Source: Nitrospinota bacterium | GTDB lineage: Bacteria > Nitrospinota > Nitrospinia > Nitrospinales > VA-1 | Assembly (NCBI GenBank): GCA_009873655.1 | Contig: WAIB01000001.1 | Location: 119,676-183,675, forward strand | Direction: 5' to 3' | DNA: 64,000 nucleotides | Shown: piece by piece, positions 27,414 to 36,719 of the stretch | How positions within the stretch are numbered: position 1 is the stretch's first letter | Layout of the letters: every line of letters starts with the position of its first letter | The notes under the pieces: generated by a model | The model's input: only the letters and a program-made list of their open reading frames with translations | Database searches by the model: none | Told to the model about the DNA's origin: nothing | Made by a program: the position numbers and the translations under genes

Positions 27414-27527
27414 AATTTATATCCTTATAATAAAAAATCTTATTAGTATAAAAATTTTATATAAACAGGTTTAATAACCTAGTGTTTATTATACCTGATT
27501 ACTCAAACCAAACCAAAAAACAAACTT

Positions 27528-28760
27528 TTATTTTACTTCTTTACGGAACTCTGCCAGGGTTTCGAGAATCATCTCCGTTGGCATGGTCATGCCGCCATAA
27601 ACCCGCGGTCCGTCTTTAATAACACCCTTTGTTCGTCCATAAAGAACAGAACAAAGTTCTTTATGCAGCCAGCCCGCCTGATTGAATTCCGGTACCAGGA
27701 TCCGCTTGGCTCCTTTAAGCGCTTCGTAAATATCTTCCGTTGGGAAAGGACGAATGGTTTTGATTTTAACCAGGCCAACCTTGCGCCCTGCCTCTCCTTC
27801 CTGCCGGACGGCTTCACGAGCCTGTGAAACAGCACAGCCAGAGGCAACAATAAAGTCTTCCGCGCCAGGGTTGACAACTTCAACCAGACCGCCAAGATAA
27901 GCGTGGAAATATTTTGCCGACCGCTGTACTGCGGCAAACACTTCCTGTTGCCAGCTGGAATGCATGTGGTAGCTGATGAAGTTACTTTTTTGAATTGGTG
28001 CGTCCCGGGAAATACGTGCAGGTGGATTTTCGTTATCCATTGCGGGCACCGCTGAACGCCAGCCATCCCGAGGCGGCAGTTTATATTCCTCCGGGGTGAT
28101 CATTACTGGACCGCGTGCATGCGTGCAGAAAAAACCATCCACAGAAACCACTGCTGGCAAGGTGACATCGACCTGTTCGGAAGCACAGATTGCAGCCAGT
28201 GGGAAATCGTAGAAGTCTTGCTGGTTTTCAGCATGGAGCATGAGTATTCCTGTATTCAGCATGAATGACATTTCAATGTTGTCGGGCTGAATAGCCAGAG
28301 GGGTATTGATGACCCGGCACATGTTCAGCATGATGATGGGCGTTCTTGCACCCGGCCAGGAACTGATCGCTTCCATACCGCGCATCAGGCCAGGGCCTGA
28401 AGTGGCTGTCAGGCTGCGAACCCCTGCGCGCGAAGCACCGGAAATAGCGGAGAACGTGCCGATCTCTTCTTCTGCCCGGTAATACTCTTTAATGTACCCT
28501 TCATCGTAAAGGTACCCGGCTTGCTGCATGGATTCACTCTGCGGCGTGATGGGGTACGCAATTGCAATATCTATGTTTGCCCTCCGCATGGATTCTCTAG
28601 CCGCTTCACTACCCGTGATAAATTGCATTTCCCGCGGAAGCTCATGAAACATCTTCATGGGATCGACTACTTTTTGCCTTTCACCCCCAGGTACCCAATC
28701 TGCGGGTTTGCCTTCATCCGCAGCCGTTCTACAAACTGCAGCGCCAACAACATTAGCCAT
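27528..28760 (-). CDS. 2-oxoacid:ferredoxin oxidoreductase alpha subunit
   Basis: A 410-residue alpha subunit with AYPITPQSESMQQA, the diagnostic YPITP motif of the pyrimidine-binding domain, and SGPGLMRGMEAISSW. The N-terminal 40 residues are an extension before that domain. It may use pyruvate or 2-oxoglutarate; sequence alone cannot decide, but the adjacent sucCD genes favour 2-oxoglutarate. It leads the operon and has a good AGGAG site before ATG. The four-gene layout is like the multi-subunit enzymes of autotrophs using the reductive TCA cycle. Confidence 0.92.
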   Translation of the reverse strand: MANVVGAAVCRTAADEGKPADWVPGGERQKVVDPMKMFHELPREMQFITGSEAARESMRRANIDIAIAYPITPQSESMQQAGYLYDEGYIKEYYRAEEEIGTFSAISGASRAGVRSLTATSGPGLMRGMEAISSWPGARTPIIMLNMCRVINTPLAIQPDNIEMSFMLNTGILMLHAENQQDFYDFPLAAICASEQVDVTLPAVVSVDGFFCTHARGPVMITPEEYKLPPRDGWRSAVPAMDNENPPARISRDAPIQKSNFISYHMHSSWQQEVFAAVQRSAKYFHAYLGGLVEVVNPGAEDFIVASGCAVSQAREAVRQEGEAGRKVGLVKIKTIRPFPTEDIYEALKGAKRILVPEFNQAGWLHKELCSVLYGRTKGVIKDGPRVYGGMTMPTEMILETLAEFRKEVK

Positions 28761-28989
28761 GATTAACTCCTTTATTTCAAAATATCAGTCCTCAGAATCC
28801 CAAGGATTCCGGGTGAAAAATACAATAATTTAATAAATTAAGCTGGTCGCAAGATGATCCTCCACCTCCCGAAACTCACCAGCGTGATTCCCAAGAAAAG
28901 ACGTACATATTAGAAATATTAAGGTGAACTGTCAAGCCTTAAGCCCATAAAAAATGTGCTTTTAAATGGGTTTTGCCCTCAGGATTTCC

Positions 28990-29313
28990 CTAGGGCTCCT
29001 GAGGTAACATTTTCTCCAGTGAATCCAACTCCTCGAGGTATGGAAATGCTTTTTCCAGGAACTCATTTAAGGATTTGTCGCTGTAAAATTTCAGCGTTTT
29101 ATTGGCGAGTTCCGTGGTATGGCAGATCTCAAAACTGGCTTTATTTTCATTGCTAAATTTGACAATGTCGACTTCCCAGTGGATCATGGAAATTTCTTCC
29201 TGAGGTCGGCTGACTGCTGCCAACCCATAGCTTTTGAGGCGGTATATTAGCTGAGTCCCACCCTGGCCTGAAGGGTCTGAACGGGTCAATATAAGGTTAT
29301 CCTGTTTAATCAT
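28990..29313 (-). CDS. Hypothetical small protein
   Basis: A 107-residue protein with no recognised domain and no signal peptide or membrane helix. It alternates strands (LTRSDPSGQGGTQLIYRLKSYGL, WEVDIVKFSNEN) and ends in an acidic helix (AFPYLEELDSLEKML). It stands between the ferredoxin oxidoreductase operon (230 bases away) and the plus-strand gene at 29497. It is probably real, because of a sensible start context and coding composition, but function is unknown. Confidence 0.5.
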   Translation of the reverse strand: MIKQDNLILTRSDPSGQGGTQLIYRLKSYGLAAVSRPQEEISMIHWEVDIVKFSNENKASFEICHTTELANKTLKFYSDKSLNEFLEKAFPYLEELDSLEKMLPQEP

Positions 29314-29496
29314 TTTTATCTCAATTCAGGTTTGTTTTTCACGACTCTTCCTGAAAGCTTTGAAGAGTAAATTGCATATGGTAATATACCCGAAATAAAG
29401 AGGCTATTCCATAACCTGAACTGTAAAATAAGATTTATCAGCCAAACCTATCCCTGATATTCTAAATTCAACTAACTTTGTAATTTAAAAAAAACC

Positions 29497-29781
29497 ATGC
29501 AACCTATTGAAATGAATGACCCTGCAAAAATTGAAGAATTTCTCAGCAAAATCAGCCTTTCCGGGAGAGGTTTTACCACGGATTGTCTCCTGATGGATGC
29601 TTATGATGCGGGGCTGGATTACCCGGATTATTTGAAGGCGGAGGGGGAAGACCCCGATGCCAGTTATGAAGGGAAATCGCCGGCCTGGGCGAAATACCAC
29701 ATGCGTCAGGGCAAACGCGTTTTTATGGTATATGGTGAAAAGGAAAAAGACCGAAGGACGCATTTCTCCGAAACGCCCTGA
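29497..29781 (+). CDS. Hypothetical small protein
   Basis: A 94-residue soluble, acidic protein (MQPIEMNDPAKIEEFLSKI), rich in Asp, Glu and Tyr. The middle contains a YPDYLKAEGEDPDASY stretch and the C-terminal part WAKYHMRQGKRVFMVYG. No family is recognised. It lies 65 bases before the DUF1841-like gene on the same strand, and the two may be a transcriptional unit. Confidence 0.5.
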   Translation: MQPIEMNDPAKIEEFLSKISLSGRGFTTDCLLMDAYDAGLDYPDYLKAEGEDPDASYEGKSPAWAKYHMRQGKRVFMVYGEKEKDRRTHFSETP

Positions 29782-29845
29782 CCCGCCAAAGCATCTTATT
29801 TTTGGAATTAAAAGATAAAAATAAACTTCTATTCGAGTTCTGATT

Positions 29846-30289
29846 GTGCAATTTGATAAAGAAACCCAAACCCGTATTTTAAGAGTCGCCTCAGACAGGC
29901 AGCAAGGACGCTCCCTTGAAGAGTTGGACGAACGTATTTCCCATGTCATGGATCTTCATCCCGAGTTTGATGAGGTCTGGACTATGGGGGAAATGGCGGC
30001 TTATCCGCAGGAGATAAACGGGGAGATCGTCAGCCCTTTTGTCCACACGGTATTACATACCATTGTGGACAGCCAGCTTCGTACTGAACAGCCTGAATTT
30101 GTTGTTCAGACTTTTAAACGGTTACGCGATCAGGGGATGGAAGAGCATGATACGCTTCATGCCATCATTGCGGTTTATGCGGACATTCATTTTGCGAGCT
30201 TCAGACAAGGGAAACCCTTTGACCAGCTCGATTACGAAAGCCGACTGGATTACTTGTCTTTTGAAGAATCGGACGGAGGCTCGGAATAG
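29846..30289 (+). CDS. DUF1841-like protein
   Basis: A 147-residue all-helical protein beginning with a GTG. The core VSPFVHTVLHTIVDSQLRTEQPEFV and EEHDTLHAIIAVYADIHFASFRQGKPFD matches the spacing of DUF1841 (HlglH...H...L...W), with several conserved His residues in a pattern that could bind a metal. The function of the family is not known. It is convergent with sucD, with 46 bases between them. Confidence 0.6.
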   Translation: MQFDKETQTRILRVASDRQQGRSLEELDERISHVMDLHPEFDEVWTMGEMAAYPQEINGEIVSPFVHTVLHTIVDSQLRTEQPEFVVQTFKRLRDQGMEEHDTLHAIIAVYADIHFASFRQGKPFDQLDYESRLDYLSFEESDGGSE

Positions 30290-30335
30290 CTAGGGCCCAG
30301 GCGGGATACTCACACCCGAATTTTATCTTCCCTCT

Positions 30336-31205
30336 TTAGAGAGCCTTTTTGATGGTTTTGCCAAGGTCGGCAGGACTTTTCACCACTTTAATTCCGCAAC
30401 GTTTCATTACTTTCATTTTTTCTTCAGCGGTGCCTTGTCCGCCGGAGATAATGGCACCTGCATGTCCCATACGACGTCCGGGAGGCGCCGTTTGTCCTGC
30501 AATGAACCCGACAACGGGTTTGGTCACATGTTTTTTTATGTAGTAGGCGGCTTCATCTTCTGCTGTTCCGCCGATCTCACCAATCATACAGATTGCTTTT
30601 GTGCCGCGGTCTTTCTGGAAAAGCTGGAGCACATCAATATAACGTGTGCCAATGATGGGGTCCCCCCCGATTCCTACACAGGTGGACTGCCCAATGCCGA
30701 GGGCTGTCAGCTGGCCGACACACTCATAGGTGAGTGTTCCACTGCGGGAAATGATTCCGACATTTCCTTTTTTATGGATGTGTGCGGGCATGATTCCGAT
30801 TTTTGCCTTGCCGGGTGAAATCACTCCGGGACAATTGGGTCCCACCAGTCTGCTGTTGGTTCCCTGCAGATATTTATAGACATTGACCATGTCAGAAACA
30901 GGAATTCCCTCGGTGATACAAATGATAAGCTCAATTCCCGCATCGGCCGCTTCCAGAACCGCGTCCGCCGCAAATGGAGGAGGAACAAATATCATGGTGG
31001 CATTGGCTTTGGTTTTCTTTACCGCATCACGCACGGTGTTAAATACGGGAACCTTGCCTAAAACGGTTTGTCCGCCTTTGCCGGGAGTCACTCCACCAAC
31101 CACTTTTGTTCCATACTTCATGGATTGTTCTGTATGAAACATTCCTTCCCGGCCGGTGATGCCTTGAGTAATCAGTCTGGTTTTTTCGTCAACAAGTATG
31201 CTCAT
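30336..31205 (-). CDS. sucD: Succinyl-CoA synthetase alpha subunit
   Basis: Forms succinyl-CoA from succinate (or the reverse) with SucC. The 289-residue chain has the CoA-binding [16 protein letters not shown], the [19 protein letters not shown] segment and the phosphohistidine loop [17 protein letters not shown]. It overlaps sucC by four bases (ATGA). Length and start exclude the longer citryl-CoA synthetase small subunit. Adjacent to the 2-oxoacid oxidoreductase, it would feed that enzyme succinyl-CoA in a reductive cycle. Confidence 0.95.
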   Translation of the reverse strand: MSILVDEKTRLITQGITGREGMFHTEQSMKYGTKVVGGVTPGKGGQTVLGKVPVFNTVRDAVKKTKANATMIFVPPPFAADAVLEAADAGIELIICITEGIPVSDMVNVYKYLQGTNSRLVGPNCPGVISPGKAKIGIMPAHIHKKGNVGIISRSGTLTYECVGQLTALGIGQSTCVGIGGDPIIGTRYIDVLQLFQKDRGTKAICMIGEIGGTAEDEAAYYIKKHVTKPVVGFIAGQTAPPGRRMGHAGAIISGGQGTAEEKMKVMKRCGIKVVKSPADLGKTIKKAL

Positions 31206-32362
31206 TTTATTGCCTTGACCACCTTTTGGGCTCCATCTTTCATTCCATCGCCAATGAGGAAATTAAGACCCGAGTCTTTGAGAATTTGATGTCCTTCTTC
31301 CATATTGGTCCCTTCCATGCGAACGACTACGGGGATTTTAATATGGAGTTTTTTAGTTGCAGCAACCACTCCCCGTGCAAGAACATCGCATCGAAGAATG
31401 CCGCCAAAGATATTAATGAATATTCCTTTTACGGACTTGTCAGAGATAAGAATCCGGAAACCATTTTCAATCATTTCTTCATCGGCTCCCCCTCCCACAT
31501 CGAGGAAGTTTGCAGGTTCCCCACCCGATAACTTGATGATGTCCATCGTTGCCATTGCCAGTCCTGCTCCATTGACCATGCAGCCAATATTGCCATCGAG
31601 TTTGATGTAATTGAGATGAAACTTGCTGGCTTCTACTTCCGTGGGATCTTCTTCGTCCAGATCCCGGTAAGTTTGAGTGTCTTTATGCCGGTACATCGCA
31701 TTGTCATCAATATCTACTTTTGCATCCAATGCAAGAACGCGGTCATCAGAGGTGATCACCAGAGGATTGATTTCAAGCATCGAGCAATCTTCTTTTACAA
31801 AAGCATCATACAGATTGATGATAAACGGGATGATCGCTTTTAAAGCGGCCCCTTCCAGATTCAATGCGAAGGCGATTTTCCGCGCCAGATAAGGCTGAAC
31901 CCCGGTAACCGGGTCTACTGTTTCTTTGATAATTTTTTCGGGCGTGGCTGCGGCGACTTCTTCTATTTCCATTCCGCCCGCTTCAGAAGCCATGATCAGG
32001 ACCTGGCTGGATTCGCGGTCCACAAGAATTCCCATATAAAGTTCTTTGGCAATCGACATGCCTTCTTCAATCAGAACCTTCTTGACCAGTCTGCCTTCAG
32101 GCCCTGTTTGCGGGGTCACCAGCGTCATGCCAATAATGTCACCGGCATGTTTTTCGGCTTCCTGCGGACTTTTAGCGAGCTTAACTCCGCCCCCTTTTCC
32201 TCGACCTCCTGCGTGAATCTGCGCTTTTACAACGACAACATCGGTGCCCACTTTTTTAGCGGCTTCTGCAGCTTTTGATTTGCTTGAAATCAAAACTCCG
32301 CTGGGCACAGCAACGTTATATTTTCTAAGAATTTCTTTGGCCTGATATTCGTGGATCTTCAT
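31202..32362 (-). CDS. sucC: Succinyl-CoA synthetase beta subunit
   Basis: The ATP-grasp, nucleotide-binding partner of SucD. It starts [17 protein letters not shown], has the [16 protein letters not shown] glycine loop, the LEINPLV acidic segment and [13 protein letters not shown] near the C-terminus. At 386 residues it is full length. It is the first gene of the sucCD pair, preceded by a GGAG site; upstream is a 513-base gene-free gap. Confidence 0.95.
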   Translation of the reverse strand: MKIHEYQAKEILRKYNVAVPSGVLISSKSKAAEAAKKVGTDVVVVKAQIHAGGRGKGGGVKLAKSPQEAEKHAGDIIGMTLVTPQTGPEGRLVKKVLIEEGMSIAKELYMGILVDRESSQVLIMASEAGGMEIEEVAAATPEKIIKETVDPVTGVQPYLARKIAFALNLEGAALKAIIPFIINLYDAFVKEDCSMLEINPLVITSDDRVLALDAKVDIDDNAMYRHKDTQTYRDLDEEDPTEVEASKFHLNYIKLDGNIGCMVNGAGLAMATMDIIKLSGGEPANFLDVGGGADEEMIENGFRILISDKSVKGIFINIFGGILRCDVLARGVVAATKKLHIKIPVVVRMEGTNMEEGHQILKDSGLNFLIGDGMKDGAQKVVKAIK

Positions 32363-32592
32363 AAATTTCGTTTAATTTTGGAGTAAAAGGAAGCCGACTT
32401 TTAACACAGGAAAAAGAACATTGTCAAAAAAATAAGAGGTCCTCTTTTAATTTTTTATTTTTATGCGGGTTTTTGAACATGAAAACCCACAAAAGATATC
32501 CAGAGAACGAAATTCCCATCTTCCTGTCTTTATAGACTTTGTGTGCAACTTCAATTAAATCAACACTGGTTTTCCATTTGTTTGGTTCTCCG

Positions 32593-32618
32593 ATAATATA
32601 TATTCGACAATATATTAT
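32593..32618. repeat. AT-rich inverted repeat, possible operator
   Basis: The arms ATAATATAT (32593-32601) and ATATATTAT (32610-32618) are perfect reverse complements around an eight-base centre. It lies midway between the divergent sucC and HDOD genes. It could be an operator, but AT-rich palindromes also arise by chance in AT-rich spacers. Confidence 0.3.
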
Positions 32619-32817
32619 TTTTAAAAGTGTTAAGTACTTTTCTCCGGGAAAATAGTGGAATAAAAGCTTTTTAAATTAAATCTTTAATAATAATGGAGTG
32701 TTGACCAAACACATTTTGGGCGCGCCTAAACAATATTCTGAATTCTTGAGGGAAAAGATGGGAGGTTAATAAAATCATTTCTGGACGAGAAATATGAAAG
32801 CATAAATTTAAAATTTT

Positions 32818-32843
32818 TCCCGGAATTGGAAAAAATTCCGGGA
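32818..32843 (+). promoter_or_regulatory. Leader hairpin upstream of the HDOD gene
   Basis: TCCCGGAATT (32818-32827) pairs perfectly with AATTCCGGGA (32834-32843), with a six-base GGAAAA loop. It ends 18 bases before the AGGGGGAAA Shine-Dalgarno region and 32 bases before the ATG at 32876. It has no U-run, so it is more likely a 5'-UTR stabiliser or protein/RNA-binding structure than a terminator. Confidence 0.45.
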
Positions 32844-32875
32844 TGCAAACTAAAGAAATATAGGGGGAAAGTCTT

Positions 32876-33715
32876 ATGCTGCTAACTTTGCAAAAACTGC
32901 ATACAACAGAATTTGCTTCTCCTCCCGGTGTCTATTTCCAATTGGAGAAAGTGTTGAACAATAAAGATGGAACTTTCGAGGAAATAATCCAGGTTATTGA
33001 AAATGATCCTCCGCTGGCTGCGAGACTTCTTAAAATGGTGAACTCTCCCTCTTATGGATTGATGGGGAAAGTAGAAACCATATCTCATGCCGTGGGTATA
33101 ATCGGAAAGGAAAACTTGGCTGACCTGGCGCTGGCTACTGCGGCAATGGCAAAGTTTGATGCTATTCCAAAAGAGGTTTTTAATATGAGAGAGTTTTGGT
33201 GTCATAGCCTGGCTTGCGGTTTTGCGGCTCAGTTGGTGGCAAAACATAGAAATTATCCGCAACCCGAGCAATTGTATGTTGCGGGAATGCTGCACGACCT
33301 CGGGCAATTGGTTGTTTTGCAAAATGATCCGGAGTTGTATTCGAAAATATGTATGATCGCGAAAAACTCATTGGATCCATCTTTGATAAAAGCCGAAAAG
33401 GAGGCTTTGGGTTTCGATCATGCTCAAATTGGCGGAATATTACTTAAGGAGTGGAGGCTGCCAGCAAGTATCTATACCCCTGTGGCACATCACCATGAAC
33501 CTTTAAAGGCGCAAACCTGCAAGGAGGAATCTTTAATATTGCATGTCGCTGAAATAATGGCCTATGAAGTCGGGTTTGGGAAAAGTAGTGAGCCTGCTTT
33601 ACCAATCCTGCATAAGGAAGCGAGAAAAATCCTCAATCTCAATTTGGACTTTGTTTATGAAGTCCGTGACCAAATTAAAGAAAGAGCGGAAGAGGCTTTC
33701 TGCACCCTTTTCTGA
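32876..33715 (+). CDS. HDOD-domain signalling protein
   Basis: A 279-residue HDOD protein, a HD-related output domain without a required catalytic dyad in many members. It has the region DPPLAARLLKMVNSPSYGL, SHAVGIIGKENLADLALA, and AGMLHDLGQLVVL, followed by HAQIGGILLKEWRLP and HHHEPL. The HD residues survive in this copy. The family takes part in regulation by cyclic nucleotides, chemotaxis and stress. A ribosome site AGGGGGAAA precedes the ATG. It converges with fliS. Confidence 0.85.
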   Translation: MLLTLQKLHTTEFASPPGVYFQLEKVLNNKDGTFEEIIQVIENDPPLAARLLKMVNSPSYGLMGKVETISHAVGIIGKENLADLALATAAMAKFDAIPKEVFNMREFWCHSLACGFAAQLVAKHRNYPQPEQLYVAGMLHDLGQLVVLQNDPELYSKICMIAKNSLDPSLIKAEKEALGFDHAQIGGILLKEWRLPASIYTPVAHHHEPLKAQTCKEESLILHVAEIMAYEVGFGKSSEPALPILHKEARKILNLNLDFVYEVRDQIKERAEEAFCTLF

Positions 33716-33736
33716 GTTTGCAGGGCATCCCCATGT

Positions 33737-34165
33737 TCAGCATTTTGAAGCAATGTTTTTAGGTTGCGCGGCTTCGTCCTGGCCGGCGTTGGTGGAGGCT
33801 TCGTAAAGTTGAGTCCAGGCCTCCAGAAGGGGATTTAAAATATTGAGTACGGCTTGGAGTGGTTTTTTGTCGGACTTGATATTGGCCAGGGTCAACTGGC
33901 TCAGGGCAAACTGGTAAAGAGATTCCAGCCGGGGGGCGACATCGCCGCCTTTCTTGAAATCCAACGCCAGGGAAAGTTCGTTGACGATGTCATGGGCTTT
34001 TTGTATGTACTTGCCCTGGTTGGCCATATCACCTTTAGCCATGCTATCCAAGGCAAGTGTGGTGAACTTGATGGCACCTTCATACATCATTAAAATAAGA
34101 CGGCCTTGACTGGAAGTCGAGATCTGGTTTTTTCTGTACTGATCGTGATATCTGGATGGAACCAT
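33737..34165 (-). CDS. fliS: Flagellar chaperone FliS
   Basis: A 142-residue all-helical export chaperone that binds flagellin. The family marks are YRKNQISTSSQGRLILMMYEGAIKF and the AHDIVNELSLALDFKKGGD, with LLEAWTQLYE. It lies directly downstream of fliD on the same strand (38-base gap), the usual order. Other flagellar genes are outside the window. Confidence 0.93.
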   Translation of the reverse strand: MVPSRYHDQYRKNQISTSSQGRLILMMYEGAIKFTTLALDSMAKGDMANQGKYIQKAHDIVNELSLALDFKKGGDVAPRLESLYQFALSQLTLANIKSDKKPLQAVLNILNPLLEAWTQLYEASTNAGQDEAAQPKNIASKC

Positions 34166-34203
34166 TTTATATTTTACTCTGAAAAATAAAGTTGATTTTC
34201 TTT

Positions 34204-35835
34204 TTAGTTGCCATTTTTTCCTGAGAACAGGGCCTGAATTCCCGCAATGGAGTTGTCAAAGGCTTCCCTTTGCGAATTCAACCTTCCTAAAACAACTTCC
34301 AGGTTAGTGAATCGATCGCGCAAATTGGACTCAAATAACACAAGCCTCTCTTCCAGCTCTAGTATAGTTTCATCAAATTCATCGATGGTTTCGTTGGCAC
34401 TGTCTATTTCGGCTTCAAGAGGGCCTTCCAGCGACGCGTCCGTCAATCTGGCTAATACTCGATTGGTTATCTGCGCCACACCCACTGAAAGGATGATTTC
34501 TCCATAGTTCCCGTCAGAAAGGTTGCCTATGCGAAAGTTGAGTCCTTCTGCATCTGTGCCTGTCGCTCCCGCATAAAAGTTGCCGTTACCCACCGCATCC
34601 GTAAAGGTAGTCGTTCCTGAAGCGGCAAGTTGGGGAACCCCGTTTGTCACTTTTACACTGTAGGTACCGGGTACGGTATTATCCGTAAAACCTACAAATG
34701 TAACCGTAGAGTTGGTTGTCCTTCCTGTACTTGAGAATAATTGTGTGACGTTTTCGATATTGGTGGCTATGGCAGTGCTAAGGTCTCCATCGTCGATAGT
34801 CAGCGTGCCATCAGATTGGGTCTTTATTCCTATTTGCGATAGATAACTGAAATCTCCTGTTACGCCTTGAACCTGATCTGTAATGGTTTCGCGCAAAGTC
34901 TGCTGCAGGTTTTGAACGGTAAAGTTGGCAAATAAAATCCCCGTTTCTCCAGTGGACTCGGTCAAAGCCAATTCGGAGTTCAAGTGGACCATGAGTTCGT
35001 TAAATCCATCCACATAATTCTGAATTTTTTCTTTTATGGCATCTTCATCGGGACTTAAAGTAATGATACCCGATCCTGCTGACTCCAATTGCAGGGTAGT
35101 CCCGGTGATGACATCAGTGACGGTGTTGTCAGCTTTTGTAACGGATACGCCATCCAAAACAAAACTGGCGTTCTGGGCCGCCTGGGTTTCCGAAAAAGTG
35201 ATAGGGGTTTCCTGACCAAACCCAAACAGAGTGTTGGAAGCAGTTATGGAAACGGCGTTATCACTTCCTGTCTCCGTTCCGGATATAACGAGTTTAACCG
35301 GATTGGAGGCACTCCCATCGTTCAGAAAATTGGCCTGAACATTAGCTCCTGAATTGTTGATAGCAAGCCGGAGGCCGTCCAGGGTGTTGTTGCTTTCGTT
35401 GATAGTGATCTCTGTGACAGAGGTTCCAACTGTAATGGAAACCGTGCCATTGTTAAGAGTGCTGGATGTGTCTGCAAAACCCGTCGACAACAGTTTGGTT
35501 TCACGAGCAAGATTGTTTACAACCAGGGAAAAGGTTCCGGATGTGGCTGAACTGGAAGTGGTCAGGGTAGCGACTTTGTTGGTATCGGTCGCACTCTTAT
35601 TTGAAAACACTCCCTCGGTGGTAAGAAAGCGGGACTCGGTATTTAAAGTATTGACGATACTTTTGAAGTTTTGCAGACGGTCCTTGAGGTCTTGAAAGCT
35701 TAGCAGTTTGGCTTCTTCTAAAGCCCGCTTTGCTTCTACGATGGTAATGGGTTGGCGTTGGAGGGTAACCAGGTTATCAATGATCCCACTTGTGTCCAAG
35801 TTGGAATTGATACCAAATATTGCATTTTCAGCCAC
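34204..35835 (-). CDS. fliD: Flagellar filament cap protein FliD
   Basis: A 543-residue hook-associated protein 2 that caps the filament. It starts (GTG) with the FliD_N region GINSNLDTSGIIDNLVTLQRQPI, has repeated Ser/Thr-rich beta segments with an INNSGANVQANFLNDG flagellin-type motif, and closes with a coiled coil (TIDEFDETILELEERLVLFESNLRDRFTNLEVVLGRLN), the typical FliD_C end. FliS follows. Confidence 0.92.
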   Translation of the reverse strand: MAENAIFGINSNLDTSGIIDNLVTLQRQPITIVEAKRALEEAKLLSFQDLKDRLQNFKSIVNTLNTESRFLTTEGVFSNKSATDTNKVATLTTSSSATSGTFSLVVNNLARETKLLSTGFADTSSTLNNGTVSITVGTSVTEITINESNNTLDGLRLAINNSGANVQANFLNDGSASNPVKLVISGTETGSDNAVSITASNTLFGFGQETPITFSETQAAQNASFVLDGVSVTKADNTVTDVITGTTLQLESAGSGIITLSPDEDAIKEKIQNYVDGFNELMVHLNSELALTESTGETGILFANFTVQNLQQTLRETITDQVQGVTGDFSYLSQIGIKTQSDGTLTIDDGDLSTAIATNIENVTQLFSSTGRTTNSTVTFVGFTDNTVPGTYSVKVTNGVPQLAASGTTTFTDAVGNGNFYAGATGTDAEGLNFRIGNLSDGNYGEIILSVGVAQITNRVLARLTDASLEGPLEAEIDSANETIDEFDETILELEERLVLFESNLRDRFTNLEVVLGRLNSQREAFDNSIAGIQALFSGKNGN

Positions 35836-36052
35836 TTATTTACCTTTCGGTTGATTCGCTGGGACTGTTTGACCGATCTGTCTAAAGATTTATCGGTCTA
35901 AAAAAATGGAAACTTTAACGTTTTAAAGGCTTAAGGGCACTTTGGGGCATTTGTTTTTTCGACCCATCGGTTCAGCAAAAACTTTCCTCATAAATGTAAT
36001 TAAGATAAGGGTTTAATAAATTATTTTTGATTTGGGCTATAAGGATGATAAA

Positions 36053-36712
36053 TTGAAAAAAATCCTTAAATCAACCCGTGGTTTTATGTCTGAACAACTC
36101 GGTCTATTTGGCGAATCTGAGGATCAAGAACCCGTCAAAACAACAAAACTGCAAACAGGGCCTCGTATCCAATATTTTGATTTGGAAACCCAAAAAAGCG
36201 CCGATGAGGTAGGTGGATGGGGCAATATCCACAAAATGGGATTGGCAGTAGGAGTGGTCTGGGACAGTTTGGATCAGGACTATTTCGTCTATGAAGAAAA
36301 AGACGCAAAAAAACTGGTGGAAAAGCTCCGAACGGCGGATTTAGTTGTTGGTTTTAATGTTATTGGATTTGATTATACCGTTCTGCAGCCATACTCCGAT
36401 TTTGATCTGCAGGAGATCAATACCTTCGACATGCTTGTCGATATCAAGAAACTCCTGAACTTTCGTTTAAGCCTCAATCATTTGGCACAACATACGTTGA
36501 ATGCTAAAAAGTCGGCCGATGGCCTGGTCTCATTGCAATGGTATAAGGAAGGGAAAATTGACAAGATCATCCACTACTGCAAACAGGATGTTGAAATTAC
36601 CCGCGATCTTTTTCTATTCGGAGAAGAGAACGGCTACGTCAATTACCAAAGCCGATCCGGCAACCCCCTTCAGTTGGAAGTGAACTGGAAAACAGGGAAC
36701 CTGGTCTCCTGA
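36053..36712 (+). CDS. RNase H-fold 3'-5' exonuclease, YprB-like
   Basis: A soluble protein of about 219 residues with an exonuclease core: YFDLETQKSADEVGGW (first Asp/Glu pair), VGFNVIGFDYTVLQ (second Asp), NTFDMLVDI and HYCKQDVEITRDLFLF (terminal Asp pair), matching the DEDD superfamily and YprB-type RNase H-like domain. The likely start is a TTG at 36053 with AAGGA seven bases upstream; ATG at 36086 is an alternative, and an in-frame TTG lies at 36032. No partner helicase is adjacent. Confidence 0.7.
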   Translation: MKKILKSTRGFMSEQLGLFGESEDQEPVKTTKLQTGPRIQYFDLETQKSADEVGGWGNIHKMGLAVGVVWDSLDQDYFVYEEKDAKKLVEKLRTADLVVGFNVIGFDYTVLQPYSDFDLQEINTFDMLVDIKKLLNFRLSLNHLAQHTLNAKKSADGLVSLQWYKEGKIDKIIHYCKQDVEITRDLFLFGEENGYVNYQSRSGNPLQLEVNWKTGNLVS

Positions 36713-36719
36713 CCCGCTT

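Larger units (their letters stand above)
32363..32875. other. Long divergent intergenic region between sucC and the HDOD gene
   Basis: No gene is seen in these 513 bases. The region must hold promoters for both flanking genes, which point away from each other, but no convincing -35/-10 pair could be picked. Structures noted are an AT-rich 9-bp palindrome at 32593-32618, a small GTGTT/AACAC repeat at 32698-32712, and the leader hairpin at 32818-32843. The AT content is higher than in the flanking genes. Confidence 0.5.

Noticed and set aside
28990-29313. A fifth small subunit of the ferredoxin oxidoreductase
   Set aside because: The 107-residue protein has no cysteine cluster or oxidoreductase motif and lies 230 bases away from the alpha gene.
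30336-32362. Citryl-CoA synthetase instead of succinyl-CoA synthetase
   Set aside because: Both chains have the normal SucC and SucD lengths (386 and 289) and motifs; citryl-CoA synthetase subunits are longer.
32698-32712. GTGTT/AACAC repeat as a promoter operator
   Set aside because: Arms of five bases are too short to be meaningful in this AT-rich spacer.
35354-35695. Plus-strand reading frame opposite fliD
   Set aside because: It is a low-complexity antisense shadow of the Ser/Thr-rich fliD coding sequence, with no ribosome site and no family features.
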